Positions 8,053 to 16,400 of a DNA stretch of 64,000 nucleotides are shown one piece after another. The stretch comes from Rubrivivax sp. A210 (GTDB taxonomy: Bacteria > Pseudomonadota > Gammaproteobacteria > Burkholderiales > Burkholderiaceae_C). A program made the translations under genes and the position numbers. The stretch's first letter is position 1; every line of letters begins with the position of its first letter. The stretch is from NCBI RefSeq assembly GCF_904426505.1, contig NZ_CAJGBN010000045.1:62001-126000 (forward strand), written 5' to 3'. The notes beneath the pieces were generated by a model, which was not told the origin of the DNA, did no database searches, and saw only the letters and a program-made list of their open reading frames with translations.

Positions 8053-8274
8053 TCAGCCCGCAGATGGCGCTGGCGCTTCGGCGGCTGCGGCTTCGCGCAG
8101 GCAGGCCAGGCAGAGGCAGCCGCTGTAGGCGCCGCGCAGGCGGGCCTGCAGCGCCGGGCTCAGCGTCAGCGTGGTGCAGGCGCAGGGCCCGGGCAGGGCA
8201 GCGCCGCAGCTGAAGGCGCCGCCGCAGCGCGGGCAGCGGTCGGGAGCGCCGGTGTCCGGCTCACTCTCGCTCAC
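8053..8274 (-). CDS. Cysteine-rich CWC family protein
   Basis: The protein has 73 aa and eight cysteines in the CWC pattern: CPRCGGAFSCG, then PCACTTLTL, then YSGCLCLACL. This suggests a zinc-binding small protein; its role is unknown. The start is GTG at 8274, and the first base pair overlaps the stop of matB (GTGA), so it is translated as the last gene of the malonate cassette. That position may be a convenience of operon structure rather than a functional link. Confidence 0.8.
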   Translation of the reverse strand: MSESEPDTGAPDRCPRCGGAFSCGAALPGPCACTTLTLSPALQARLRGAYSGCLCLACLREAAAAEAPAPSAG

Positions 8275-9809
8275 GCCGCGAACAGCCCTCGGTGCTGGTC
8301 GCGCAGCAGGTTCTTCTGCACCTTGCCCATCGCATTGCGCGGTAGTTCGGCGGCCATGAAGACCTGCTTGGGCACCTTGAAGTTGGCGATCTGTCCCTTG
8401 AGCGCGGCCACGATGGCCGCGCCGTCCAGGGTAGCGCCGGGCCGCGCCGTCACCACCGCCACCACGGCCTCGCCGAAGTCGGGGTGGGGCACGCCGACCA
8501 CGGCCGATTCGGCGACGCCGGGCATCTCGTTGATATAGCCCTCGACCTCGGCCGGGTAGACGTTGTAGCCGCCGCTGATGATGAGATCCTTGCTGCGGCC
8601 GACGATGGTGACGTAGCCGTCGGTGTCCATCTTGCCGACATCGCCGGTCTTGAACCAGAGATCGGTGGTGAATTCGTCGGCTGTCTTCTCGGGCATGCGC
8701 CAGTAGCCCTTGAAGACGTTCGGGCCCTTGACCTCGATGCCGCCGATATCGCCAGTTTGCAGCGGCATGCCTTTGTCGTCGTGGATGCGCAGCTGCACGC
8801 CCGGCAGCGGTGGGCCCACGGTGCCGCCGCGGCGCGCGTTCTCGGGGCGGTAGGGGTTGCTGGTGAGCATGGTGGTCTCGCTCATGCCATAGCGTTCGAG
8901 GATGGTGTGGCCGCTGCGCACGCGGAATTCATTGAAGGTCTCGATCAGCAGCGGCGCCGAGCCGCTGACAAAGAGCCGCATGTTTCGGCAGGCTTCTCGG
9001 CTCAGGCCAGCCTCGGCCAGCAGGCGCACATAAAGCGTGGGCACGCCCATGAAGACGGTGGCCTCGCCCAGGCGCTGCGTCACCGCGCGGGCATCGAAGC
9101 GGCCGAACCAGATCATGCGGCTGCCATTGAGCAGGGCGCCATGGCTGGCGACGAAGAGGCCGTGGACGTGGAAGATGGGCAGGGCGTGGATGAGCACATC
9201 GCCTTCCTGCCAGCCCCAGAAGCTCTTGAGCACGCGTGCGTTCGACAGCAGGTTGCCATGGCTCAGCATGGCGCCCTTGCTGCGCCCGGTGGTGCCGCTG
9301 GTGTAGAGGATGGCAGCAAGGTCGTCGGCGCGGCGCGCCACCACCTCGTGCGTGTCGGGCATCAGCGCGGCGCGCGTCAGCAGGCTGCCGCTGCGGTCTT
9401 CGTCGAGCGTGAAGACATGGGTCGTGCCGCGCTGGAAGGCCAGCTTGCTGATCCAGCCGAAATGGCGGCTGACGCAGACCAGCATCGCCGGCTCGGCGTT
9501 GGCGATGAAGTAGTCCAGCTCCGACGCCTGGTAGGCGGTGTTCAGCGGCAGGTAGACATGGCCGGCGCGCAGCACCGCCAGGTAGAGCATCAGTGCCTCG
9601 ACGCTTTTCTCCACCTGCACCGCGATGCGCGAGGCTGGTGGCAGCCCCAGGCTGGCGATCAGATTGGCCAGCATGGCCGTGCCGCGCTCGAGGTCGCTCC
9701 AGGTGTAGAGCAGCGGCGCCGGCGTGTCGGCGGTCTCGATGGCCACGCTGTCCAGCGCGGCCGGGAAGGCCTCGCGCAGCGCGGCGTAGAGGTTCTCGTT
9801 CTTCTTCAT
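8271..9809 (-). CDS. matB: Malonyl-CoA synthetase (acyl-CoA synthetase family)
   Basis: The protein has 512 aa and is an adenylate-forming enzyme. The P-loop-like AMP motif is YTSGTTGRSKGAMLSHGNL, followed by IFHVHGLF, the A5 motif YGMSETTML, the A7 aspartate in WFKTGDVGK and the catalytic lysine in NAMGKVQKNL. Length and the HVHGL and WFGRFDA details fit MatB, which makes malonyl-CoA from malonate, CoA and ATP. The context is decisive: it is downstream of a malonyl-CoA decarboxylase gene and a carboxylate-binding protein. Together they would convert malonate to acetyl-CoA. Confidence 0.85.
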   Translation of the reverse strand: MKKNENLYAALREAFPAALDSVAIETADTPAPLLYTWSDLERGTAMLANLIASLGLPPASRIAVQVEKSVEALMLYLAVLRAGHVYLPLNTAYQASELDYFIANAEPAMLVCVSRHFGWISKLAFQRGTTHVFTLDEDRSGSLLTRAALMPDTHEVVARRADDLAAILYTSGTTGRSKGAMLSHGNLLSNARVLKSFWGWQEGDVLIHALPIFHVHGLFVASHGALLNGSRMIWFGRFDARAVTQRLGEATVFMGVPTLYVRLLAEAGLSREACRNMRLFVSGSAPLLIETFNEFRVRSGHTILERYGMSETTMLTSNPYRPENARRGGTVGPPLPGVQLRIHDDKGMPLQTGDIGGIEVKGPNVFKGYWRMPEKTADEFTTDLWFKTGDVGKMDTDGYVTIVGRSKDLIISGGYNVYPAEVEGYINEMPGVAESAVVGVPHPDFGEAVVAVVTARPGATLDGAAIVAALKGQIANFKVPKQVFMAAELPRNAMGKVQKNLLRDQHRGLFAA

Positions 9810-9890
9810 CGGCTCAGTCCTCTCATGCGAGACATGCTCTGCCCTTCGCCAGGTACCGGACGGTCCGCAGGGACTGCCCGGTGTGCGCGC

Positions 9891-10889
9891 TCAGTCCAGC
9901 TTGGCCCCCGAGTTCTTGACCACGTCGGCCCAGCGTTTGATCTCGCTGTCGACGAAGCGGCCGAAGTCCTCGCCGAAGAGGTTGGGTGTGACGGTGCCAA
10001 GGCCGGTCCAGCTGGCTTTCAGGTCGTCGCCATTGAGCGCCTTGCGCATTTCGGCGGCCATCGCGGTGGTGATCTCGCGCGGCGTGCCCTTGGGCGCCCA
10101 CAGGCCGTACCAGGTGGCTACCTTGTAGGTTGGTACGCCGCCCTCGGCGGCTGTGGGCAGGTCAGGGAAGCCCGGGGCGCGCTGCGTCGAGGCCACGGCG
10201 ATGCCGCGCAACCGTCCGCCCTTGATGTGGGTGGCGCTCGAGCCCAGGCCGTCGAACATCAGGTCGACCTGGCCGGCGATCAGGTCTTGCAGCGCCGGGC
10301 CGGCGCCGCGGTAGGGAATGTGGGTGATGAAGGTCTTGGTCTGCAGCTTGAACAGCTCGCCCGCCAGGTGGTGCGAGGTGCCATTGCCGGCCGAACCGTA
10401 GTTGAGCTTGGCCGGGTTCTTGCGGATGAATTCGAGCAGTTCCGGCAGCGTCGTGGCCTGTACGCGCTGCGGGTTGACGACGATGACCTGGGGCACGCTG
10501 GCGATCAGGCCCACGGGCACGAAGTCGGTCTGGATGCTGTAGTCCAGCTTCGGGTACATGCTGGGCGCGATGGCGTGGTGTACCGCACCCATGAAGAAGG
10601 TGTAGCCGTCGGGTGCCGACTTGGCCGCGATGCCGGCGCCCAGGGTGCCGCCGGCTCCACCCTTGTTGTCGATGACGAACTGGCGGTTCAGGTTGCGGCC
10701 GAGGGCGGCGAACAGCGGCCGCGCAAAGGCGTCGGTGCCGCCGCCGGGCGGGAACGGCACGATCACCGTCACCGGCTTTGCCGGCCAGGCACCCTGGGCG
10801 CGCACCCAGGGGGTGGCGAGCGTGGCGGCACCGGCGGCTGCGGCAATCAGGGCCTGGCGGCGGCCGGGGGCAAAGGGCGGTCGGTTCAT
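9891..10889 (-). CDS. Tripartite tricarboxylate transporter (Bug/TctC) family substrate-binding protein
   Basis: The protein has 332 aa and is periplasmic. The N-terminus has a Tat-like signal (GRRQALIAAAAGAATLATPW, cleavage after VRA). The mature part shows the Bug fold hallmarks: VTVIVPFPPGGGTDAFARPL, VIDNKGGAGGTLGAG, YGSAGNGTSHHLAGEL and THIPYRGAGPALQDLIAGQV. It lies between malonyl-CoA decarboxylase and matB, so malonate or a related dicarboxylate is the likely ligand. No TctA/TctB membrane subunits are encoded nearby, which is common for Bug proteins. The gap to the decarboxylase stop is 35 nt. Confidence 0.85.
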   Translation of the reverse strand: MNRPPFAPGRRQALIAAAAGAATLATPWVRAQGAWPAKPVTVIVPFPPGGGTDAFARPLFAALGRNLNRQFVIDNKGGAGGTLGAGIAAKSAPDGYTFFMGAVHHAIAPSMYPKLDYSIQTDFVPVGLIASVPQVIVVNPQRVQATTLPELLEFIRKNPAKLNYGSAGNGTSHHLAGELFKLQTKTFITHIPYRGAGPALQDLIAGQVDLMFDGLGSSATHIKGGRLRGIAVASTQRAPGFPDLPTAAEGGVPTYKVATWYGLWAPKGTPREITTAMAAEMRKALNGDDLKASWTGLGTVTPNLFGEDFGRFVDSEIKRWADVVKNSGAKLD

Positions 10890-10924
10890 GGCGTGGGGAG
10901 TCTCCGTGTGGATTTTCGAGCGTG

Positions 10925-12232
10925 TCAGCCGGGCGTGGCGATGGCGCGCGAGCGCACCACTTCGCCTTCGCGAAACTTGGCATGGCTGGCCTCGACCTGG
11001 TCGAGGTCGTAGAGGTAGTTGACCATCATCCCGAAGGATTGGCGCAGGCCCTTGCCCGACATGTTGCCGCGCAGGTTGAGGCGCTCCAGCCGGGCGCCGT
11101 TGTCGAGGTGGAAGCGCGCCACCGGGTCGCCGGCCGCCGTGGGCGAGACCCAGGCCAGGTAGGCGCCGCACAGCAGTTGCAGTGCCGCGGCGGCAGCGCC
11201 GTCCATGTGCTCGTGGACGGCCGGCCCCTGCAGTGCGCCGAGGTCGCCGTCGCAGCGCTCGCGCAGCAGCTCGCGCGCCGCCTCCAGATCGAGCACGGCC
11301 GGCTTGTCCAGGCCGGCCAGGGCGCCGAAATCGGGCTCTGCCAGCAGCCAGGCGGCGAGGCCGGGGATGGGTGAGAGGGTGCAGAAGGTGCGCAGCCGCG
11401 GCAGCTCGCGCTGCAACTGCTCGGCCACCGTCTTGATGAGGAAGTTGCCCAGCGAGACGCCGCGCAGCCCGGGCTCGCAATTGCTGATGCTGTAGAAGGC
11501 GGCGACGCGAAAGCGCTCGGCCGGCAGTGGCACGCTGGCCTTGTCGATGAGCGGGGCGATGGCCGCCGGCATCTCGGGCAGCAGCGCCACCTCGACGAAA
11601 ATCAGCGGCTCGTCCTCCAGCTGCGGGTGGAAGAAGGCGAAGCAGCGGCGGTCGGGCTGCAGGCGGCGGCGCAGGTCGTCCCAGCCGTCGATGGCGTGTA
11701 CCGCCTCGTGGTGGATGATTTTTTCGAGCAGCTGGGCCGGCGAGTTCCAGTCGACCCGCTTCATGCGCAGGAAGCCGGGGTTGAACCACGACGTGAGCAG
11801 GTGCAGCAGGTCGGCCTCGATCACCGCCAGCTCCGGCCGCTGCTTCAGGCGCTGCAGCAGGGCGCGGCGCAGTCGCAGCACGGCGGCCGTGCCGCCAGGC
11901 ATGCGGTTGAGGCGACGCAGCAATTCCTGGCGCGGCGGCTCGATGGCCTGCATCAGCGGCATCAGCGTCGGCGCGCCGGGCGCCGCGGCATAGGCCTGGG
12001 CCAGTGCCAGCACGGCCTGCGGGTCGGGGCTCAGCTCGCCGGCCAGGTAGTCGAAGAAGCCGTCGAGCTGGTCATCGGCCAGCGTCTCCAGGCGGTCGAT
12101 CAGCTCGCGCGCCAGCGCCATGCCGCCGAGCTCGCCCTTGCCCGAGAGAAGGCGCTGGGCACCCTGCCGCATGCGCCTGAGGGTTCGCGCCGTACGCTGG
12201 CGCGCGGCGGCCTGGCGGATGTCGTCGAGCAT
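10925..12232 (-). CDS. matA: Malonyl-CoA decarboxylase
   Basis: The protein has 435 aa. It matches the MCD family in having an all-helical N-terminal domain (about residues 1-150) and a GNAT-like catalytic domain with NPGFLRMKRVDWNSPA, HHEAVHAIDGWDDL, CFAFFHP, FYSISNCEPGLRGVSLGNFL and TLSPIPGL. It releases CO2 from malonyl-CoA to give acetyl-CoA. The ATG at 12232 gives the usual N-terminus. An upstream in-frame extension to 12373 lacks family similarity and was not used. It is the first gene of the minus-strand cassette with the Bug receptor, matB and CWC genes. Confidence 0.88.
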   Translation of the reverse strand: MLDDIRQAAARQRTARTLRRMRQGAQRLLSGKGELGGMALARELIDRLETLADDQLDGFFDYLAGELSPDPQAVLALAQAYAAAPGAPTLMPLMQAIEPPRQELLRRLNRMPGGTAAVLRLRRALLQRLKQRPELAVIEADLLHLLTSWFNPGFLRMKRVDWNSPAQLLEKIIHHEAVHAIDGWDDLRRRLQPDRRCFAFFHPQLEDEPLIFVEVALLPEMPAAIAPLIDKASVPLPAERFRVAAFYSISNCEPGLRGVSLGNFLIKTVAEQLQRELPRLRTFCTLSPIPGLAAWLLAEPDFGALAGLDKPAVLDLEAARELLRERCDGDLGALQGPAVHEHMDGAAAAALQLLCGAYLAWVSPTAAGDPVARFHLDNGARLERLNLRGNMSGKGLRQSFGMMVNYLYDLDQVEASHAKFREGEVVRSRAIATPG

Positions 12233-12575
12233 GGTGGGGCGGGCGGCGGAGGGGGTTTTCGATGGTAACGAGGCCGGCCCGTCGCGCGGGGCCTGCGGCG
12301 CCAGTGAAATCCCGCGCCCGGAGGCAAGGGCCGCATCCTCTCTTGGAAGGTGTCGAACTTCTTGGCATCGCAAGGCTTGAGCCCTATCTGTTACAGGCAG
12401 CCTGTGTCAAGGAAAACCCGGCAAGTATTGATGGCCAAAGACTTACTTCAAATTAGGGGTAGGCCGTGGACGGGGAATTGCATGCAGACGGGTACGTCTG
12501 CTGATGCGGCAGTAGGGCCAGAAGACGAGACATTCAACAAACCGAACCCCATTCCCCCACCTGGAGGACATCGAC
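12233..12575. other. 343-base divergent intergenic region between the malonate cassette and the PEP-CTERM gene
   Basis: No gene is recognisable. The right two thirds are less GC-rich than the flanks. It contains a 6-bp inverted repeat with one-base spacer (ACAGGC a GCCTGT, 12393-12405) and a perfect 7-bp stem-loop GCAGACG/CGTCTGC (12484-12501) in the presumed leader of the downstream gene. A GGAGG ribosome site lies about 8 nt before ATG 12576. Promoters for both directions must lie here, but I see no convincing -35/-10 pair. Confidence 0.5.
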
Positions 12576-13307
12576 ATGAGTCTGACTAAGCTTGCCGCCG
12601 CGGCGGCCCTCGTTCTTGGCGCGGCCAGCGCGCAGGCCGCACCCACCGTGGCGCTCTATCTCACGATGGATGCCTCGGGCAGCATCGACGCCACGGAGAT
12701 GTCGCAGCAGAAGTCTTCGTACGTCAACGCGCTGAATGCCCTCTTCACGGCTGATCCCAGCCTGTTCGGCAAGGTGGCCATAGGCGGCGGCATCTTCGGC
12801 CGCGATTTCAGCCAGTTCTTCGCGGTGACGGCGATCAACAACGCCGGCAATCTGGCCGCCCTGACCTCCGCCATCAGCGGCCTCAGCGATGCCATTGCCG
12901 GCCGCGGCATCACCACCACCAACACCGCCATCGGCGACGCCATCACCGCCTCGAAGGACCGGCTGGTGGCCTACGAGCAAAGCCTGCTGGCCGACATCAA
13001 GCTCGTCATCGACGTCACCACCGACGGCCTGAACAACTTCGGTTCGAATCCCAACACGGTCGCCAATGCGCTGCAGCCCAACCCCATCGATGCCGTCAAC
13101 TGCCTCGGCATCGGTGCCGGTGCGGATTGCAGCTGGGTCGCCGGCGCCGGCAACAACTTCGGCAGCGCCACCAACTTCCAGACCCTGGAAGCCGCCCTGC
13201 AGATCAAGCTGCGCCAGGAGATCAACCGCACGCCGGAACCCGGCACTCTGGCCCTGGTGGGCCTGGCCATTGCCGGCCTGGGCTTCGGCGCCCGCCGCCG
13301 CGGCTGA
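12576..13307 (+). CDS. PEP-CTERM sorted protein with a vWA-like DUF1194 domain
   Basis: The protein has 243 aa. A Sec signal peptide (ending AQA before APTV) leads into a von Willebrand A-like domain with the MIDAS-type DASGSID, as in DUF1194 proteins. The C-terminus is a textbook PEP-CTERM tripartite signal: TPEPGTLALVGLAIAGLGFG followed by ARRRG. Such proteins are cleaved and handled by exosortase (EpsH/XrtA type) and are associated with exopolysaccharide and floc formation. No exosortase gene lies in the window. It is preceded by GGAGG and followed by a strong terminator, so it is probably monocistronic. Confidence 0.85.
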   Translation: MSLTKLAAAAALVLGAASAQAAPTVALYLTMDASGSIDATEMSQQKSSYVNALNALFTADPSLFGKVAIGGGIFGRDFSQFFAVTAINNAGNLAALTSAISGLSDAIAGRGITTTNTAIGDAITASKDRLVAYEQSLLADIKLVIDVTTDGLNNFGSNPNTVANALQPNPIDAVNCLGIGAGADCSWVAGAGNNFGSATNFQTLEAALQIKLRQEINRTPEPGTLALVGLAIAGLGFGARRRG

Positions 13308-13349
13308 GCCAGCGTTTCAGGGCCCCGCCGGGAGGCGCGGCCCATGGAC

Positions 13350-13378
13350 ACAAGGGCGGCTTTGCCGCCCTTGTTTCG
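13350..13378 (+). terminator. Rho-independent terminator after the PEP-CTERM gene
   Basis: Perfect 11-bp stem ACAAGGGCGGC / GCCGCCCTTGT with a TTT loop, followed by TTCGT. It lies between the PEP-CTERM stop and uvrA. Confidence 0.8.
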
Positions 13379-13435
13379 TCAGGGAAGACCCTGGGCACCT
13401 CTAGAATGCCCCGCCTTCAACCCCCGAAGGCCCGC

Positions 13436-16400
13436 ATGTCGTCCGGTCTCATCCGCATCCGTGGTGCGCGCCAGCACAACCTCAAGAATCTCGACCTCGA
13501 CATCCGCACCGGCGAGCTGACGGTGGTGACCGGCCCCAGCGGCTCGGGCAAGAGCAGCCTGGTCTTCGACACCCTCTATGCCGAGGGCCAGCGCCGCTAC
13601 GTCGAGACCTTCAGCGCCTATGCGCGCCAGTTCCTCGACCGCATGGACCGCCCGGCTGTCGACCGCGTCGACGGCGTGCCGCCGGCCATCGCCATCGACC
13701 AGACCAACCCGGTGCGCACCAGCCGCAGCACGGTCGGCACGATGACCGAGCTGAACGACCACCTCAAGCTGCTGTTCGCACGCGCCGCCCAGCTGTTCGA
13801 CAGCCAGACCGCGCTGCCGGTGCGCCACGACACGCCGGAGACCATCTACGCCGACCTGCTGGCGCGCGCCGCCGCCGCGGGCGACCCGCGCCTGGTGTTC
13901 AGCTTTCCGATCGAACTGCCGGCCGACACCACGGCCGAGCAGCAGGAGCAGTGGCTGGCGGCCAGCGGCTTCACGCGTGTGCAGGGTGAGCGCGTGGACG
14001 GCACGCGCAAGATCCTCGACGTCGTGGCCGACCGTCTGCGCCTGGCCGGCGCCGAGAAGGTGCGCGTGCTCGAAGCCATCGAGATGGCCATCAGGCGTGG
14101 CGGCGGGCGCTTGACGGTGCATGTGGGCGAGGGCGGCGCCGAGGCCCTGTGGCGCTACAGCACCGGCCTGCACTGCCCCGAGAGCGACCGCCGCTATGCC
14201 GATCCGCAGCCGGCGATGTTCAGCTTCAACAGCGCCTATGGCGCCTGCGAGACCTGCCGCGGCTTCGGCCGCGTGATCGGCGTCGACATGGGCCTGGTGA
14301 TCCCCGACGTGCGCAAGACGCTGCGCAACGGCGCCATCAAGCCGATGCAGACGCCGGCCTGGAAGGACTGCCAGGACGACCTCGTCAAGTACGCCGGCGA
14401 GGCCGGCATCCCGCGCGACACGCCCTGGCAGAGCCTGACGCCGGCGCAGCGCGACTGGGTCGTCGAGGGCACGCCGCACTGGAGCGGCAACTGGAACAAG
14501 CAGTGGTATGGCGTGCGCCGCTTCTTCGAGTACCTGGAGAGCAAGGCCTACAAGATGCACATCCGCGTGCTCTTGTCCAAGTACCGCAGCTACACGCCCT
14601 GCGGTGCCTGCGGCGGCGCGCGGCTCAAGCTCGAGGCCCAGCTCTGGCGCCTCGGCGACAAGCCCGGCGCCGATGCCGTGCTGCCGCCTTCGCAGCGCAT
14701 CCTGCCGGTGGGCGCGGGCTGGGGCCGCGAGCAGCTCGAAGCCCTCCCGGGCCTGGGCCTGCCCGACCTGATGCAGCTGAGCATCGCCCGCCTGCGCCGC
14801 TTCTTCGACGGCCTGAGCCTGCCTAGCAGCCTGCTCGACGAGGCGCTCAAGCTGCTGCTGGACGAGGTGCGCACGCGGCTGAAGTACCTCTGCGACGTCG
14901 GCCTGCACTACCTGACGCTGGACCGCCAGAGCCGCACCCTCAGCGGCGGCGAGGTGCAGCGCATCAACCTGACCACGGCGCTGGGCACCAGCCTCGTCAA
15001 CACGATGTTCGTGCTCGACGAGCCCAGCATCGGCCTGCACCCGCGCGACATGGGCCGCATCGTGCAGGCCATGGAGCGCCTGCGCGACGCCGGCAACACG
15101 CTGGTGGTGGTCGAGCACGACCCGGCCGTGATGCTGGCCGCCGACCGCCTGATCGACATGGGCCCGGGCCCCGGCGAGCGCGGCGGCAACATCGTCTTCG
15201 ACGGCACGCCCGACGAGGCACGCCGCGCCGACACGCTGACCGGCGCTTACCTGGGCGGGCGCAAGCAAGTCGGCCTGGGCTTCAGGCGGCCGGTGGAGGC
15301 CGGCACGCCGCGCCTCATCGTCGAAGGCGCGCGTGAGCACAACCTCACCGGCGTGACGGTGGAGTTTCCGCTGCAGCGCCTGGTGGCCGTCACCGGCGTC
15401 AGCGGCTCGGGCAAGAGCACGCTGATCCAGGACGTGCTCTACCCGGCGCTGGCGCGCCATTTCGGCAAGGCCACCGAGACGCCGGGCGACCACGAGCGCC
15501 TGCTCGGCGCCGACCTGTTGAGCGACGCCGTCTTCGTCGACCAGAGCCCCATCGGCAAGACGGCGCGCAGCAACCCGGCCAGCTATGTGGGCGCCTTCGA
15601 CGAGTTGCGCAAGATCTTTGCCGAGGCCGGCCTGGCGCGCGAGCGCAGCTACACGGCCGGCACCTTCAGCTTCAATGCCGGCGACGGCCGCTGTCCCACC
15701 TGCGGCGGCAGCGGTTTCGAGCACGTCGAGATGCAGTTCCTGAGCGACGTCTACCTGCGTTGCCCCGATTGCGACGGCCGCCGCTACCGGCCCGAGGTGC
15801 TGGACGTGAAGCTGCTGCGCGGGCCGCTCTCGCTGTCCATCGCCGACGTGCTGGATCTCACCGTCGCCGAGGCTGCGCACTGGTTCCAGAATGACCGCGA
15901 GGTGGTGGCGCGGCTGCAGCCGCTGGTGGACGTGGGCCTGGACTACGTGCGCCTGGGTCAGCCCGTGCCCACGCTGTCGGGCGGCGAGGCGCAACGCCTC
16001 AAGCTGGCCGGCTTCCTGGCCGATGCCGCCGCCAACCCGCGCCAGCCGGTGGCCAGGAAGGGCACGCTCTTCCTCTTCGACGAGCCCACCACCGGCCTGC
16101 ACTTCGACGACATCGCCAAGCTGATGCGCGCGCTGCGCAAGCTGCAGGCGGGCGGGCATTCGCTGCTGGTGATCGAGCACAACCTCGACGTCATCCGCGC
16201 CGCCGACTGGATCATCGACCTCGGCCCCGAGGGCGGCGAGGAAGGCGGCGAACTCGTCTGCGCCGGCACGCCGGAAGACCTGAAGGCCCATCCCAGCTCG
16301 CACACCGGCCGCGCGCTGCGCGAGTACGAGGCGGCGTTGGGTCTGGGCCTGGCGCTGGCCGAGGAAGGCCGGCCGCTGCAGAGCGTGATCAAGGCCCGCC

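Noticed and set aside
12354..12430. Sigma-54 promoter before the PEP-CTERM gene
   Set aside because: GG and GC dinucleotides (for example TGGCATCGCAAGGCTTG) do not fit TGGCAC-N5-TTGC in spacing.
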